This document shows positions 8,651-18,577 of a DNA stretch of 24,305 nucleotides, one piece after another. A model generated the notes under the pieces. It ran no database searches, was not told where the DNA came from, and saw only the letters and a program-made list of their open reading frames with translations. Source of the DNA: Perkinsus marinus ATCC 50983 (Eukaryota > Perkinsozoa > Perkinsida > Perkinsidae). Location: assembly GCF_000006405.1 (NCBI RefSeq), contig NW_003207896.1:1-24305 (forward strand), read 5' to 3'. The position numbers were made by a program, and so were the translations under genes. The stretch's first letter is position 1. The number at the start of each line of letters is the position of its first letter.

Positions 8651-8989
8651 CTATTGTCGGGCCACTCGATTCTTTTGAAGGCCTATAAGTATAAACCAGG
8701 CTGCAATGCAACGGTTAATGATACTATTAGTCGTCATTGTGAGGTCAGTGATGGGAATGCTCATCTAATGATCAACTGTCAAAGACCAGATCGGTCTCGC
8801 TTGGGGCCTAGTTTCGTAGACGAAAGCGGAACTCTTGGGCAAATAACAATCTGTGTGAGTCGAGGTGCAGCTATGGCTGACTACTGCGAAAAGCTCTATT
8901 TCAAAGAGCTTCCGAAAACTAGTTGCAAAAAAAAGTTTGCTGGAGACCATCGCCTCATGATAGCTAACCGAACGGGGGAAACAACTTGA
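8651..8989 (+). CDS. Cysteine-rich extracellular-type exon, product unknown
   Basis: The frame runs from a good 3' splice site (ATTCTTGCAG ending at 8650) to the stop ending at 8989, about 112 residues. It contains six cysteines spaced as expected for a disulfide-bonded secreted domain: G-C-N-A-T, R-H-C-E-V, I-N-C-Q-R, I-C-V-S-R, D-Y-C-E-K and S-C-K-K-K. Two N-x-T/S sites (N-A-T and N-D-T) are near the start. The alternation of short hydrophobic runs (A-H-L-M-I, Q-I-T-I-C, H-R-L-M-I) suggests a beta-rich fold. No ATG or signal peptide belongs to this exon, so a first exon would lie upstream. The overlapping - strand frame (8765-9109) is probably a shadow. Confidence 0.38.
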   Translation, partial: LLSGHSILLKAYKYKPGCNATVNDTISRHCEVSDGNAHLMINCQRPDRSRLGPSFVDESGTLGQITICVSRGAAMADYCEKLYFKELPKTSCKKKFAGDHRLMIANRTGETT

Positions 8990-9136
8990 TTGCCAAACTT
9001 TTCGAGTCCTGAAGATGATGCTGGTCGTGGGCCACGACTCGTGGCACACCGGGCGAGGCTTGTGCGACGGTCGTAGGGTGACGCTCATGCTCATACTTTG
9101 TACGTGCACTAATCACAATTGTTAATCTTATTCATC

Positions 9137-9424
9137 ATGTCTGTCAGTGACGAAATAGATCAGGGATTCATCGAAATAGGGAGATCTCGGACGACACTGA
9201 ACTTTACAAATCCACTTAGAAAGATGAACAACAGTGCATTCGGAACCTTGTCGGTGTCATGTAACGGAATATTGGAATTGATGCGGAAAGAAAGTCTACC
9301 TCAAGCCTCTGCCGAATTTGGGAAGAATGAACTTACTGACACTATTAATACCAAGATGTGCGACATTCATCATAAAGCAATGTTGAAATCAGTAACTGCA
9401 TCTGCACGTGAACATGTGGTTTAG
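9137..9424 (+). CDS. Hypothetical protein, 95 residues
   Basis: ATG at 9137 to TAG at 9422-9424. Composition is coding-like, with amphipathic stretches (I-L-E-L-M-R-K-E and M-L-K-S-V-T-A-S) and no signal peptide or membrane segment. The same frame stays open for more than 40 further codons past the TAG, with an acidic run (Y-E-N-D-D-E-D-V-D-S-D-L-E) typical of real protein, so the gene may be broken here or the stop may lie in an intron. No family is recognised. Confidence 0.28.
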   Translation: MSVSDEIDQGFIEIGRSRTTLNFTNPLRKMNNSAFGTLSVSCNGILELMRKESLPQASAEFGKNELTDTINTKMCDIHHKAMLKSVTASAREHVV

Positions 9425-9544
9425 AAAGCATATGAAAACGATGATGAAGATGTGGATAGCGACTTAGAGCAATTTACCGTCGTTCACTCTCAACATTCTG
9501 TGTTGTTGACAACAAGAATGCGTCGCTTTAATTACTATTTCTGT

Positions 9545-9838
9545 CTACTTTTTCATTGGTGTGGTCGCATGCATCTTCAACTTTTGATGCTCGACTAAAT
9601 AAATTGGTGGATCTATTTTTTTCTCAGCAGCCACCAGTACAACTCGGAATTTCATAAGATGTGTTCGGATACGTCTGGAGGAGCTCACACTGAGAGTAAC
9701 TATGGATTGACAACGAGGGACGTCCTTCAAAGTTGTCAGCTTCGTTTTACCATTTTCTTGCTGATTGAAGAAGCACAGACTTGAAACAAGACGCACAGTT
9801 CCTAAGACATCATAATAATTGAGTACTCGAACCGGCAT
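9545..9838 (-). CDS. Hypothetical protein, 97 residues
   Basis: ATG at 9838 to the stop at 9545. The C-terminal half is basic (S-S-R-R-I-R-T-H-L-M-K-F, E-K-K-I-D-P-P) and ends M-K-K. It has no signal peptide and no recognised motif. Support is only length and composition. Confidence 0.2.
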   Translation of the reverse strand: MPVRVLNYYDVLGTVRLVSSLCFFNQQENGKTKLTTLKDVPRCQSIVTLSVSSSRRIRTHLMKFRVVLVAAEKKIDPPIYLVEHQKLKMHATTPMKK

Positions 9839-10276
9839 TCAATGTCGAGCCATTGAAACTATGTAGCTATCGGTGTAAGTACTCTCATGCATGTCATGGA
9901 TGGTCTTCCCGATTTACCGAGGTTGAGGCGAGGAATCCTTCCTGCACCTCCGAGCATGGCATGTGAGGTTATGTCAGGGACGGTCAGTCATAAAGACATG
10001 GATGCGTATGAGATCGCTATTCTTACTGGCACTGTAAATAACCGCATATTCGTATCTTAGGTTCAACCGAGAAAGATACGGAAGAGGTTGGGGTGACGAC
10101 CTACTTGATATATTGGTTTCTGTCGCACATAATAAAGGAAGTCACAGTGACTGCCTCATAACGGCCAGACAGGTCTGTAAACATGCTAGTGGTGATGGTC
10201 AGTAGCGATGCCTTGTCGAAGCTGTTGTAAGCGAAGCACTGACCTTCTCGACAACGGCACTCTTAGTGATTTCGTG
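9839..10276. other. Region with a short Cys/His-rich frame
   Basis: On the + strand, 9841-9966 is open in one frame and encodes a Cys/His cluster (C-S-Y-R-C-K-Y-S-H-A-C-H) followed by P-S-C and S-E-H before TGA. This resembles a zinc knuckle, but it is too short and isolated to assign. The remainder (9967-10276) holds no recognised gene. Confidence 0.3.
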
Positions 10277-10459
10277 CTAGCACCAAAATACAGCGTATAC
10301 CGAGGGGTAATGGGCTAATGGGTCTTCACCTTGTCGACGAGCTTCCTTGACATGTCTGAAGGAAAATCGATCGACAGCAGGGCGAGCGCTAAATCTTCGG
10401 ATAAGAGTAGAATCTTGCGCACTTGCTATGTTTTTCAACCGTTTCAACATACACATCAT
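10277..10459 (-). CDS. Possible first exon of a mitochondrial-type protein
   Basis: ATG at 10459 (or 10450) to TAG at 10277-10279. The N-terminus is basic, Ser/Arg-rich and free of acidic residues for about 25 residues (M-L-K-R-L-K-N-I-A-S-A then I-R-R-F-S-A-R-P), like a mitochondrial targeting presequence with an R-x-F-S-type cleavage motif. It continues F-S-F-R-H-V-K-E-A-R-R-Q-G-E-D-P-L-A-H-Y-P-S. A GTATAC at the following codon could be a donor, so the frame may continue into an exon further left that I could not identify. The start lies about 200 bp from the actin start in divergent orientation. Confidence 0.33.
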   Translation of the reverse strand: MMCMLKRLKNIASAQDSTLIRRFSARPAVDRFSFRHVKEARRQGEDPLAHYPSVYAVFWC

Positions 10460-10662
10460 GATTCTTGGCCTTCCATCATCATTGTCCTTAACGTTGCAAT
10501 TATTAGATAGTTCACTCGCTGAGTGAGCGGGTCTCACGTCTGGGATCGTTTCTTTTTTTAGTGTTTATCTTGGTGAAAGTTGCTTGTTCATTGGTGAGCA
10601 GGTAAGACGAGTCGATGCATTTTAGCTTTCCCTGTGCTCGTTGATATCTCTTCGAATTAATC
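10460..10662. promoter_or_regulatory. Probable shared divergent upstream region of actin
   Basis: The 203 bp between the possible - strand start at 10459 and the actin ATG at 10663 should contain the actin promoter and 5' UTR. I see a T-rich run (TCTTTTTTTA, about 10551-10560) and no canonical TATA box at a usual distance. The call depends on position only. Confidence 0.35.
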
Positions 10663-11883
<1,221 letters not shown>

Positions 11884-12653
11884 ATGCATGTGTCATCAGC
11901 AATGGGGTGAAGCACTGCCTTTTCGAGGTGGTGAATCTCTTCGTTGTATTATTACTACTTACTGGTTACCCATGGGCAATAGGCCTACTACTTTTGTGAA
12001 GGATGGTGTTGGGGATTGCACGAGTGCTACTGTTGCAAACTATAGAACGATGACAACGCTTCCAGAGTAATTATTTAATATTTTGTTATTGCGTTTTGCA
12101 GTGAGGGGAATGCGGATAGGCTTTTTCGGTGAGAAAATGAGGGTCCAAGAATTAAAACTCTTCGGAGTATTCAATTAAGGAGTCTATTCGATAGGACTGT
12201 ACTTGTAAATTTGATTTTGCTATAGACCTAGGCTATCCATGCACAGGTGGTTCTGTGTTGTGTGACGCCGAAATCGAAATGGTAAAGGCAAGAGAGCTTC
12301 CGTCGGAGTAGTCGGGTGTAGATTTTATATGTGATATACCCCTGGACAACAGCGAGAGAATAATCGTCATATTGTAGATCGTGACATGCAGGAATGAGGA
12401 TTTACGTCGCCAACTCAACATTGGGGAATTTCTGTCGTGCAATTTGCAAGAAATAGCGGAATGGACGAAAAATCGCAGTTGAAGTGAAAGAGTTTAAGTA
12501 GTGGTTTAGTGTAGTTCAGAAGCCAGGGGGATGTGAATGATCTTGTCTTGAGAAATCATCAATAAATTGTAACTGGGTTTCGACTAGTTAGTATTTGCTC
12601 GAGTGATGAGTTTGAGGCAGCGAAGTACTTGGGCTTGCTAGTTTGCATAACAG
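11884..12653. other. Actin 3' flank, no gene recognised
   Basis: This will include the actin 3' UTR and terminator. AT-rich stretches occur at 12067-12092. A TCAATAAATTG at 12558-12568 resembles a polyadenylation signal but is far from the stop. No gene is seen. Confidence 0.4.
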
Positions 12654-12831
12654 CAGTGTGGGAGTATATGTTCGCGTTCCTCACCTGAGCTTGGGAGTTC
12701 CCTTCAGGAGCTTATACGCGAATTCGGGTAGAAATGTACAGAGACCGATGGGAATTTCCCCAAAATTTCCTTAGAATTTTCATACTGTCACCAACATTTG
12801 TGGTTTACCAAGTGCATACTTCCCCGCACTG
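12654..12831 (-). mobile_element. hAT-like MITE, copy D (178 bp)
   Basis: The + strand begins CAGTGTGGGAGTATATG and ends CATACTTCCCCGCACTG, so the ends are inverted repeats. The flanks CATAACAG and AATAGCAG match at 6 of 8 positions, consistent with a decayed 8-bp target duplication. The interior reads in the - direction relative to the copies at 14217 and 17016 and shares the blocks GAAAATTCTAAGG, TCTCTGTACATTTCTACCC and GCTCAGGTGAGGAACGCG. It has no coding capacity. An 8-bp duplication and CAGTG ends fit a non-autonomous hAT element. Confidence 0.72.
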
Positions 12832-13318
12832 AATAGCAGTTCTACCCGGCAGTTTCTGTGCTTCCCTGGGGTGAGGTACTATTGTGTTCGCTTTTTGAGG
12901 ATGGTGTTGGGTGAGCTCGCTTGAGTTTACAAGTATGGTGGTAGGGAACGGGAAAGTTGGGAAATTACCAACTAAATGTTGTTGAGATGGGGATAGGCTC
13001 TTGAAAGTTTACAACTAGTGTGTGTGTGAGTTTGAAGTCCCACGCCGACAACACGGATTAGTTAGAATCGCATCGATGGACATGGGCTCCCAAGGGATCA
13101 GTTCTAGCCCTTTGAATGTCTACTTTCATAATGCCAATGAGTTTTGGCTGAACTAGAGTTGATTGAGAATATGTATAATTATGAAGTTTGGTAGTTCTTT
13201 GGTAGGGATAGGTGAGCTGAACTAGGGGGCGTTCTGTATGAGGGCAGGTTGAAAATTATTTGCAGTCGTGTTGGTTGCATAAACATTTCTCACAGTACTC
13301 CACTGTACTCTTTCCTCC
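12832..13318. other. MAK16 upstream region
   Basis: No gene is recognised. The promoter and 5' UTR of MAK16 should lie here; no clear core element is visible. Degraded stretches resembling the neighbouring MITE (GGTGAGCTCGC, GGGAAATTACCAAC) occur at 12910-12990 but are too weak to call. Confidence 0.35.
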
Positions 13319-15378
13319 ATGCAAAACGACGACACCATATGGACGTGCATTGGACCCGGCAAGGGCTTCTGCAGCTTCAAGGTGAAACGGAAGGATCCTC
13401 CACAAGTCTTTTGTACCAACAAGTAGTACCTTCTTCCATTTCAAGTGTTGTTGAGATTGGAGTGGTATGAGCAGATACAACGTTACTGGTGTGTGCAGCA
13501 AGGTTACCTGTCCTCTCGCTAACAGCAACTATGCGACTGTTATTGAGGATGAGGGCGTTTGCTATCTTCATATCAAAACGGTTGAGCGCGCGCACAGTCC
13601 GAAGAAGCTTTGGGAGAAAATCAAGTTGAGCAAGAACTACGCTGAGGCTCTGCAACAGATTGACAAAGCGTTGGAGTTTTGGCCGAGCCATCAGATCAAT
13701 CGATGCAAACAGAGGCTTACGCGGCTGAGGCAGACTTTGATTAGAGCGAGGAAGTTGGAGATGCGGGATGAGAAGAAGGAGATGAGTGTAGTGAAGAAGA
13801 AGACGGAGAAGAGGGAGAGGAATAGGGAGGCTCATGCATTGAGAGCGGCTAAGGTTGAGGAATCAATTGGTAAGAAGTGGGGAAGGAGTGGTATTCCGGA
13901 GTATTACGGTGAATTTCTCGAACACGTGTATTTTCCGACACTGGTTGTTAGGCACAGCGCTGTTGGCGCGGCTACGTAAGGGTACTTATGGTGAGCTGTA
14001 TAAGAATAAGGAGGTGGAGGAGGAAGAAGAAGAAGAACTTGAGGAAGGACTGGTAGGAACAACTGTTGGGATTTAATCACTACGTGTGCTATTATCGGGT
14101 GGTGGAAAGATATGCACATGGTCATCAACCACATGTGTTGGTGATGACAATATGAAAATTCTGGGAGAATTTTCATATGTTTGTATACATCTTTACGCCA
14201 AGTCGTGTGTGATTTTCGGTGTGGGAAAATATCCACATGGTCAGCTATTGGGAATTTCTGGTTGGTTTCTATACACCCTTACTCGAACTCGTCTATAAAC
14301 TTGTATAATTAGCCTTGGAAACTTCTGAGCTCAGCTGAGAAAAGCGAACATATATATATCACTGAGCGGGAGTGTTATGGAATACATTCACCAAAACTCA
14401 ACATCGTTAAGTGGCCTTAGCCTTGAGTTCGATGAGAGCGTAGCGAACATATTTGTTATTAAGATTGGGTATTGGCTGAGACTTCGATCAGCTTTTTGTA
14501 GCAGTAGTAAAGTAGTGGAATTGATCGTTGTTGTGAAAATTAATTATTTTTGTTTTCCCTCTTTTAGGAAGCGGATCACCTGAGTGGCGAATCGGAGGAC
14601 GAAGAGTAGGAAGCTCTTACTACCGTATTGTACTCACTTTTCTCAGGTATGAGGTGGAGGAAGAGGATGAGCTTGAAGCTATGATGGCCGATGGAAAAAG
14701 CAATTTCGTAGCGGCTGGTGATGATGATGATAATGATGATGAGTCGTCGGATGAGGAGGAAGGGGAAGAGGTAGTAGTGTGGTTGGACGGAGTTACTTGT
14801 CGTTGTCAGTGGAGTGATACGCGTGTGATTTTATAGAATGATGATTGATCGAAATTGATCTCATACACTCAGTCGGTTTTAATGGAGTTATAGTATCGCG
14901 AGATTACTTCAGTTTATGATGTGCAGGATTCGTCGAACGTTTATGCAAAGATTAGAATAGTCGGTTACAGAATCGTGTGATGTTTCGGAGAAGTGGGTTT
15001 TGGTACTCTTTGAAACTACTCGAGCTGGTGGAAGTCGGTGATGGGAATGGAATTTTTCGCGTGTCATGATTTTGCCATGCAATATTTCGGGAGAGTTTTG
15101 TGACAGAAATTCGGAGTAATTCCGTTTTCTTTGTGTGTTAGATTGACGAGGAAATGGAGGATATCGAAGATCAATCCGATCTTATAGCAGCGCTGGGTGG
15201 CTCTAAGGCTGGTGGTGACTCGTCACGGAAAAGTAGGGCGTATGTTTAGTACTTTCATACTTACTATATATCATGTGTAGTGCCACGTGTTGAGGTGGAG
15301 TACGAGTATGAAGAGGAAGCTCAGCAGAAGCCACGAATGGTCTCTGTACGGAGCCATAATAAGGGTGGATCGCGATGA
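13319..15378 (+). CDS. MAK16: MAK16 ribosome-biogenesis protein, seven exons
   Basis: Exons: 13319-13422, 13475-13869, 13952-14052, 14568-14605, 14647-14770, 15142-15232, 15281-15378, in total 316 residues (human MAK16 has about 300). The N-terminus M-Q-N-D-D-T-I-W-T-C-I-G is diagnostic. Next come F-C-S-F-K, V-F-C-T-N-K-Y-N-V-T-G-V-C-S-K (Cys zinc-binding part), C-P-L-A-N-S-N-Y-A-T, L-W-E-K-I-K-L-S-K-N-Y-A-E-A-L, W-P-S-H-Q-I-N-R-C-K-Q-R, G-T-Y-G-E-L-Y, a long acidic segment, and the C-terminal V-E-V-E-Y-E-Y-E motif. Known role: nucleolar factor for the 66S pre-ribosome and 25/28S rRNA maturation. All joins keep frame; introns are 52, 82, 515, 41, 371 and 48 nt. Exon 4 (38 nt) is inferred from splice sites and phase alone. 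The 515-nt intron carries MITE sequence. The sixth junction uses GTAGGG, chosen because it preserves frame. Confidence 0.93.
14095..14216 (+). mobile_element. MITE fragment (5' part), copy A1
   Basis: This begins near GGTGGTGGAAAGATATGCAC and contains the family's paired arms: TCATCAACCACATGTGTTGGTGA and GAAAATTCTGGGAGAATTTTC, both able to fold as hairpins. It corresponds to the left part of copies B and D, and is followed directly by a second left end (copy A2). It lies inside the 515-nt intron of MAK16. Confidence 0.6.
14217..14364 (+). mobile_element. MITE copy A2, abutting A1 (148 bp)
   Basis: Left end CGGTGTGGGAAAATATCCAC, right end GAACATATATATATCACTG. It shares TTGGTTTCTATACACCC and CTTCTGAGCTCAGCTGAG with copies B and C and lacks part of the left interior. 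The tandem left ends (A1 then A2) suggest one element inserted in, or recombined with, another. No convincing flanking duplication was found. It is inside a MAK16 intron in the sense orientation. Confidence 0.62.
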
Positions 15379-15661
15379 AGGGCTAGTTGTGATGATAGCA
15401 CTGTAATAAAGGGGGTAGCTTTCACGAAATATTCGCTCTCGGGAGGAGGAGTAGTTGGTAGTATCATGTGAGAATATGTAAATCCACGATGATTAGAAAA
15501 GAGTACCGTCGGGAGGAGGTAGTGTTTTTGTATAGGAAGTAGTATTTACTGTATAGGAAAAATAGTAACATTTTCAAATTATTTGGTAGTATGTTCCTTG
15601 GCGAGTAGTACTTTGTTTAGTATTTACGAACACTGAGTGATACTTCATAGTGTACATGCAT
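15379..15661. other. MAK16 3' flank
   Basis: An AATAAAG-like motif at 15403-15409, about 25 nt after the stop, may be a polyadenylation signal. No gene is recognised. Confidence 0.35.
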
Positions 15662-15786
15662 CGGAGTGTCACGACCCGTTTTACGTGAAGTGGCGTAAAA
15701 GTCGGTGAAAAACGCGATATTCGCGCTACGCAGTAGTCGTAAAATATGTTTTTCACTAGTGTTTTTCATATCACTAGGGTGAAACG
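15662..15786. mobile_element. Foldback element, copy 1
   Basis: About 125 bp, highly similar to 16034-16163 in direct orientation. Shared internal structure: TTTTACG with CGTAAAA (foldback), GTGAAAAAC with GTTTTTCAC, the palindrome CGCGATATTCGCG, and CACTAGTG. The ends (CGGAGTGTCACG and GTGAAACG) are degraded versions of the inverted ends of copy 2. There is no coding capacity. Confidence 0.6.
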
Positions 15787-15844
15787 AAATTATATAGTTA
15801 CTATATTATTACTGTATCATAACTTAAATAGTATATAGAAAAAT

Positions 15845-15878
15845 ACTATATAGTAATAATATATTATTACTATATAGT
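15845..15878. repeat. Perfect 34-nt AT palindrome
   Basis: Two 17-nt arms with no spacer, made only of A, T and C/G in ACTATATAGTAATAATA and its complement. It sits between the two foldback copies in an AT-rich stretch (15788-15895). It can form a cruciform. Confidence 0.9.
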
Positions 15879-16033
15879 TACTACTGTAATAAAATAGTAG
15901 GATCCTCAGGGAAGTTTTATATATCCTCGTAAGGTTGAAATTACGGCGCCCGTATCAGCACGAATGAGGAAGCTGTTCTGTGTTTTACTGCTACTCTATA
16001 TATTACGTATAACTTGTATATTGTATAACACTT

Positions 16034-16163
16034 CGGAGTTTTACTCGTTTACGTGGAGTGGCGTAAAACTAGGTGAAAAACGCGATATTCGCGTTGATAT
16101 GCAGTAGTCGTAAAATATGTTTTTCACTAGTGTTTTTCATATCACTAAGGTCGTGAAACTCCG
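16034..16163. mobile_element. Foldback element, copy 2 (130 bp)
   Basis: The ends CGGAGTTTTAC and GTGAAACTCCG are inverted repeats (10 of 11 match). The core (about 16050-16147) is nearly the same as 15683-15776, including the GTGAAAAACGCGATATTCGCG block and the GTTTTTCACTAGTGTTTTTC block. No target duplication is clear. It is probably a second small non-autonomous DNA transposon family, distinct from the CAGTG MITE. Confidence 0.65.
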
Positions 16164-17015
16164 TTATGTATAACGTGTATATGGTCGTGGCTTTATGACA
16201 CATTTTGCTGAATGTGTTGATGATAAGTTGTAGTGAATTGGTCCTAATTTTGCGATAGTTAATGGTGCGTAATGGGCGCTCTACTTCAGGTTGCAATCAT
16301 CGCCAAGGAATTGTTACTGTTGTTGGTTATACCACTCCTTCCGCAGTTGTCTGCTCGACACACTGTTACACGTTTCTACTCGATCATCTTAGTGTTGGTT
16401 TCTTCAATAAACGTTTTAGAAATTAGTATTTTGGGGGTATAATGGAGGTTCTCGGATGACTAATGGAGGACGTTGACGAGCTGGTGGAGTACTGATAGGT
16501 GTTGCGGTTTTTGGAGTATGGACTCGAGCGATGCACGGTTGGAGTTGTGAATACCAACTATTACTGGAAAAATATCTCTTGAATGCGAGCTCGCTGAGCT
16601 GAGCTCAGGCCTGCTGACGAACATGACGTTATTCAGTTTTGTTATATGTCTTGTGTTATGCTACATTGCTCTCAAACATACCTTCCCATCAGGATCATGG
16701 CGCTTGGATTCATGATGGATCATGGATTGACCATTCCCCACAGAGGAATGTTTAATTCAGGGTGAGAATGAGTGATACTCATTCTCATTAAGTATCGTAA
16801 AGATGAATAGTTAATATTTTGTTATGAGGTTCTACCGCACTTCCTCTCTGTTTAGTCCCTTTGGGTAGACTCGAGCGCTAAGACTGACACGATGAATGTG
16901 TTGGAGAAGCTCGGTCAATGAGATTTCGGAGGATCTCAAACTACACTAGTAGGTCGATTGAATGTTATATGTCTGGAGAATATTCACTTGTGGATAACTT
17001 TTGAAGGTTGAATCG
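16164..17015. other. AT-rich intergenic region, no gene recognised
   Basis: The only clear structure is the 11-bp inverted repeat TGAGAATGAGT-GAT-ACTCATTCTCA at 16763-16787. AATAAA occurs at 16406-16411. No reading frame is convincing. Confidence 0.4.
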
Positions 17016-17196
17016 CAGTGTGAGAAAATATGTACATGCTCATCAACTACATGTGTTGATGACGAAATGAAAATTCCGAGGGAAAATTTTCATTGGTTTC
17101 TGTACACTTCTACCTGATTCCTGTAGTTAGTGAGCAAACTATCGAGTTCAGCTGAGGGAAGCGTGCATATAGTCGGACTATAATAGTCCAACACTG
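17016..17196 (+). mobile_element. hAT-like MITE, copy B (181 bp)
   Basis: Begins CAGTGTGAGAAAATATG and ends AACACTG. The flanks TTGAATCG and TTAGATCG match at 6 of 8 positions. Internal foldbacks: TCATCAAC with GTTGATGA, and GAAAATTCCGAGGGAAAATTTTC. It shares TTGGTTTCTGTACACTTC exactly with copy C. The right end carries an extra GGACTA-TAA-TAGTCC hairpin that replaces the usual terminal sequence. Confidence 0.7.
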
Positions 17197-17333
17197 TTAG
17201 ATCGATCCATTCAGGAGAGTCCGATAACAAATAATGATTATGATGATGATTACGATGATGATTCCATAATGATGATAATCATGATGAGTTTACTGATGGA
17301 CCAACAGTGCAGTAGCTAGGCTTACCATCAGTG
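17197..17333. other. Low-complexity GAT/ATG tract and start-codon hairpin
   Basis: 17232-17290 is an impure run of GAT/ATG triplets. TAGCTAGGCT (17313-17322) is the exact inverse of AGCCTAGCTA (17340-17349); the 17-nt loop carries the first ATGs of the following reading frame. Confidence 0.6.
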
Positions 17334-18572
17334 ATGATGAGCCTAGCTATTTTCGTCAATTGTGGTAATATTATTATATATTTTCCTCAGTGGAATCTCG
17401 TATCTTATACAGGTTTCCAAGAAATCATGGCTAACGCCTGTTGCTTTTTTGTCGAGTTTCATTTTGCTATGGAATTATCTAAGTTTTATTGTGCTTATTT
17501 GACCATAACTTTCCCGCTACCGTGGAAGCTGCATAAATACGAGCCTCGTCCTAGCCACGGATGGATGTTGCGATTGATGGTCTTATCGTCGTCAGCCAAT
17601 GAGATGATATCTTCTGATCTGCTCTCGACAATTTGGGAATATCTTATTCCTTCTACGCTATCTATTCGTTTTCTCGAGGAAGAGGTTCGAGTTCATCGTC
17701 AAGACGCACCGATTTTGGATATTGCTAGCGATGGTGAAGATATATATGTGCTATCTCAACGGTCCGATAAGATCCTGATAGTGACTCCGTGGGGCGTTCA
17801 CGAAACACCTTCACTCGGTGGGATAATCATCGCAATAACAGCAGCTGAATTGATGGTTGGGCGAATCTTCGCACTGCGTGAAGACGCGGCAATCATAGAG
17901 GTGGAGAGTAGTACACAAGCGATTAAGATAATTCATAAAGCATCTCGAATGGGGAGTGTTCAAACGCATTGTCGCCACTTTGCGGTTGTTGAGGGAATGG
18001 AAGCTTTGGCTTGTCTGACGTGCAGTGAATCCATTGAAGTTATTGATATTTCTGGTGGAGTTTCATGGAGGTCTACGACTTTGGATTTGCCGAGAAAATC
18101 GCAATTTGGTGGTGTTTTTGCGGTAACTGCTGGGCGAAGTGAGAACGAAGTGATTATTTTCACTGCTGAACAACCAATGACAATCCGACGGTACCGGGCG
18201 AATGTATTGGATAATACTATAACTAAACTAGGGTATCTTTCGCTCCAATGGAACAGCAAAATAGAATATATTTTTTCGCTCCAGATGGTTACCATCGATG
18301 GAAAGCCGATGTTGGTATTGGGAGCTCTCGGGAGAGTTGTTGTGGTTGATGTAAAGGAGGAAAAAATTAGTGCGATTTGGGATAATCATCGGTGTTTCAG
18401 CTGGTATCACTTAGTGAAGTATGACGTATCGGGAAAGTTTTTGTTCTTTTCTTGTGTTAATTCGAAATTGCACCATAAAGTGTATAAACAGAAAATTGTC
18501 ACTAATGTGATTGAGAAAGGGAAGGAGATGAATGAGAGGTCCAAAGCAAAACGCGGGTTCGATCCCTGGTAG
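17334..18572 (+). CDS. Predicted beta-propeller protein, F-box-like N-terminus
   Basis: One uninterrupted frame to TAG at 18570-18572. The first ATG (17334) gives 412 residues, but the first 80 are poorly ordered and hydrophobic, so the true start may be 17565 or 17577 (M-V-L-S-S-S-A-N-E-M), just before S-D-L-L-S-T-I-W-E-Y-L-I-P-S-T-L, which looks like an F-box-type helix pair. The rest is a run of blade-like strands: I-L-D-I-A-S-D-G-E-D-I-Y-V-L-S, I-L-I-V-T-P-W-G, I-F-A-L-R-E-D, V-F-A-V-T-A-G, M-L-V-L-G-A-L-G-R-V-V-V-V-D-V. This suggests a propeller used for protein binding, perhaps substrate recruitment to an SCF-type ligase; that role is inference. The last residues, G-F-D-P-W, come from a tRNA-like sequence. 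No intron is needed. Confidence 0.72.
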   Translation: MMSLAIFVNCGNIIIYFPQWNLVSYTGFQEIMANACCFFVEFHFAMELSKFYCAYLTITFPLPWKLHKYEPRPSHGWMLRLMVLSSSANEMISSDLLSTIWEYLIPSTLSIRFLEEEVRVHRQDAPILDIASDGEDIYVLSQRSDKILIVTPWGVHETPSLGGIIIAITAAELMVGRIFALREDAAIIEVESSTQAIKIIHKASRMGSVQTHCRHFAVVEGMEALACLTCSESIEVIDISGGVSWRSTTLDLPRKSQFGGVFAVTAGRSENEVIIFTAEQPMTIRRYRANVLDNTITKLGYLSLQWNSKIEYIFSLQMVTIDGKPMLVLGALGRVVVVDVKEEKISAIWDNHRCFSWYHLVKYDVSGKFLFFSCVNSKLHHKVYKQKIVTNVIEKGKEMNERSKAKRGFDPW

Positions 18573-18577
18573 GGGCA
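18553..18577 (+). other. tRNA-like 3' fragment (T-arm and acceptor strand)
   Basis: GCGGGTTCGATCCCTGG followed by TAGGGGCA resembles the T-arm (B box GGTTCGATCC) and the 3' acceptor strand of a tRNA. No matching acceptor strand, D-arm or anticodon arm lies in the 75 bp upstream, so it is not a tRNA gene. It could be a tRNA pseudogene or SINE remnant. It supplies the last codons and the stop of the propeller frame. Confidence 0.4.

Noticed and set aside
15659-16163. The two direct repeats as terminal repeats of a retroelement
   Set aside because: Each copy is only about 125 bp, has its own inverted ends and internal palindromes, and the 250 bp between them has no coding potential or primer site. 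Two small DNA elements explain them better.
18490-18577. tRNA gene on the + strand
   Set aside because: Only the T-arm and 3' acceptor strand are present; there is no D-arm, anticodon arm or pairing 5' acceptor strand.
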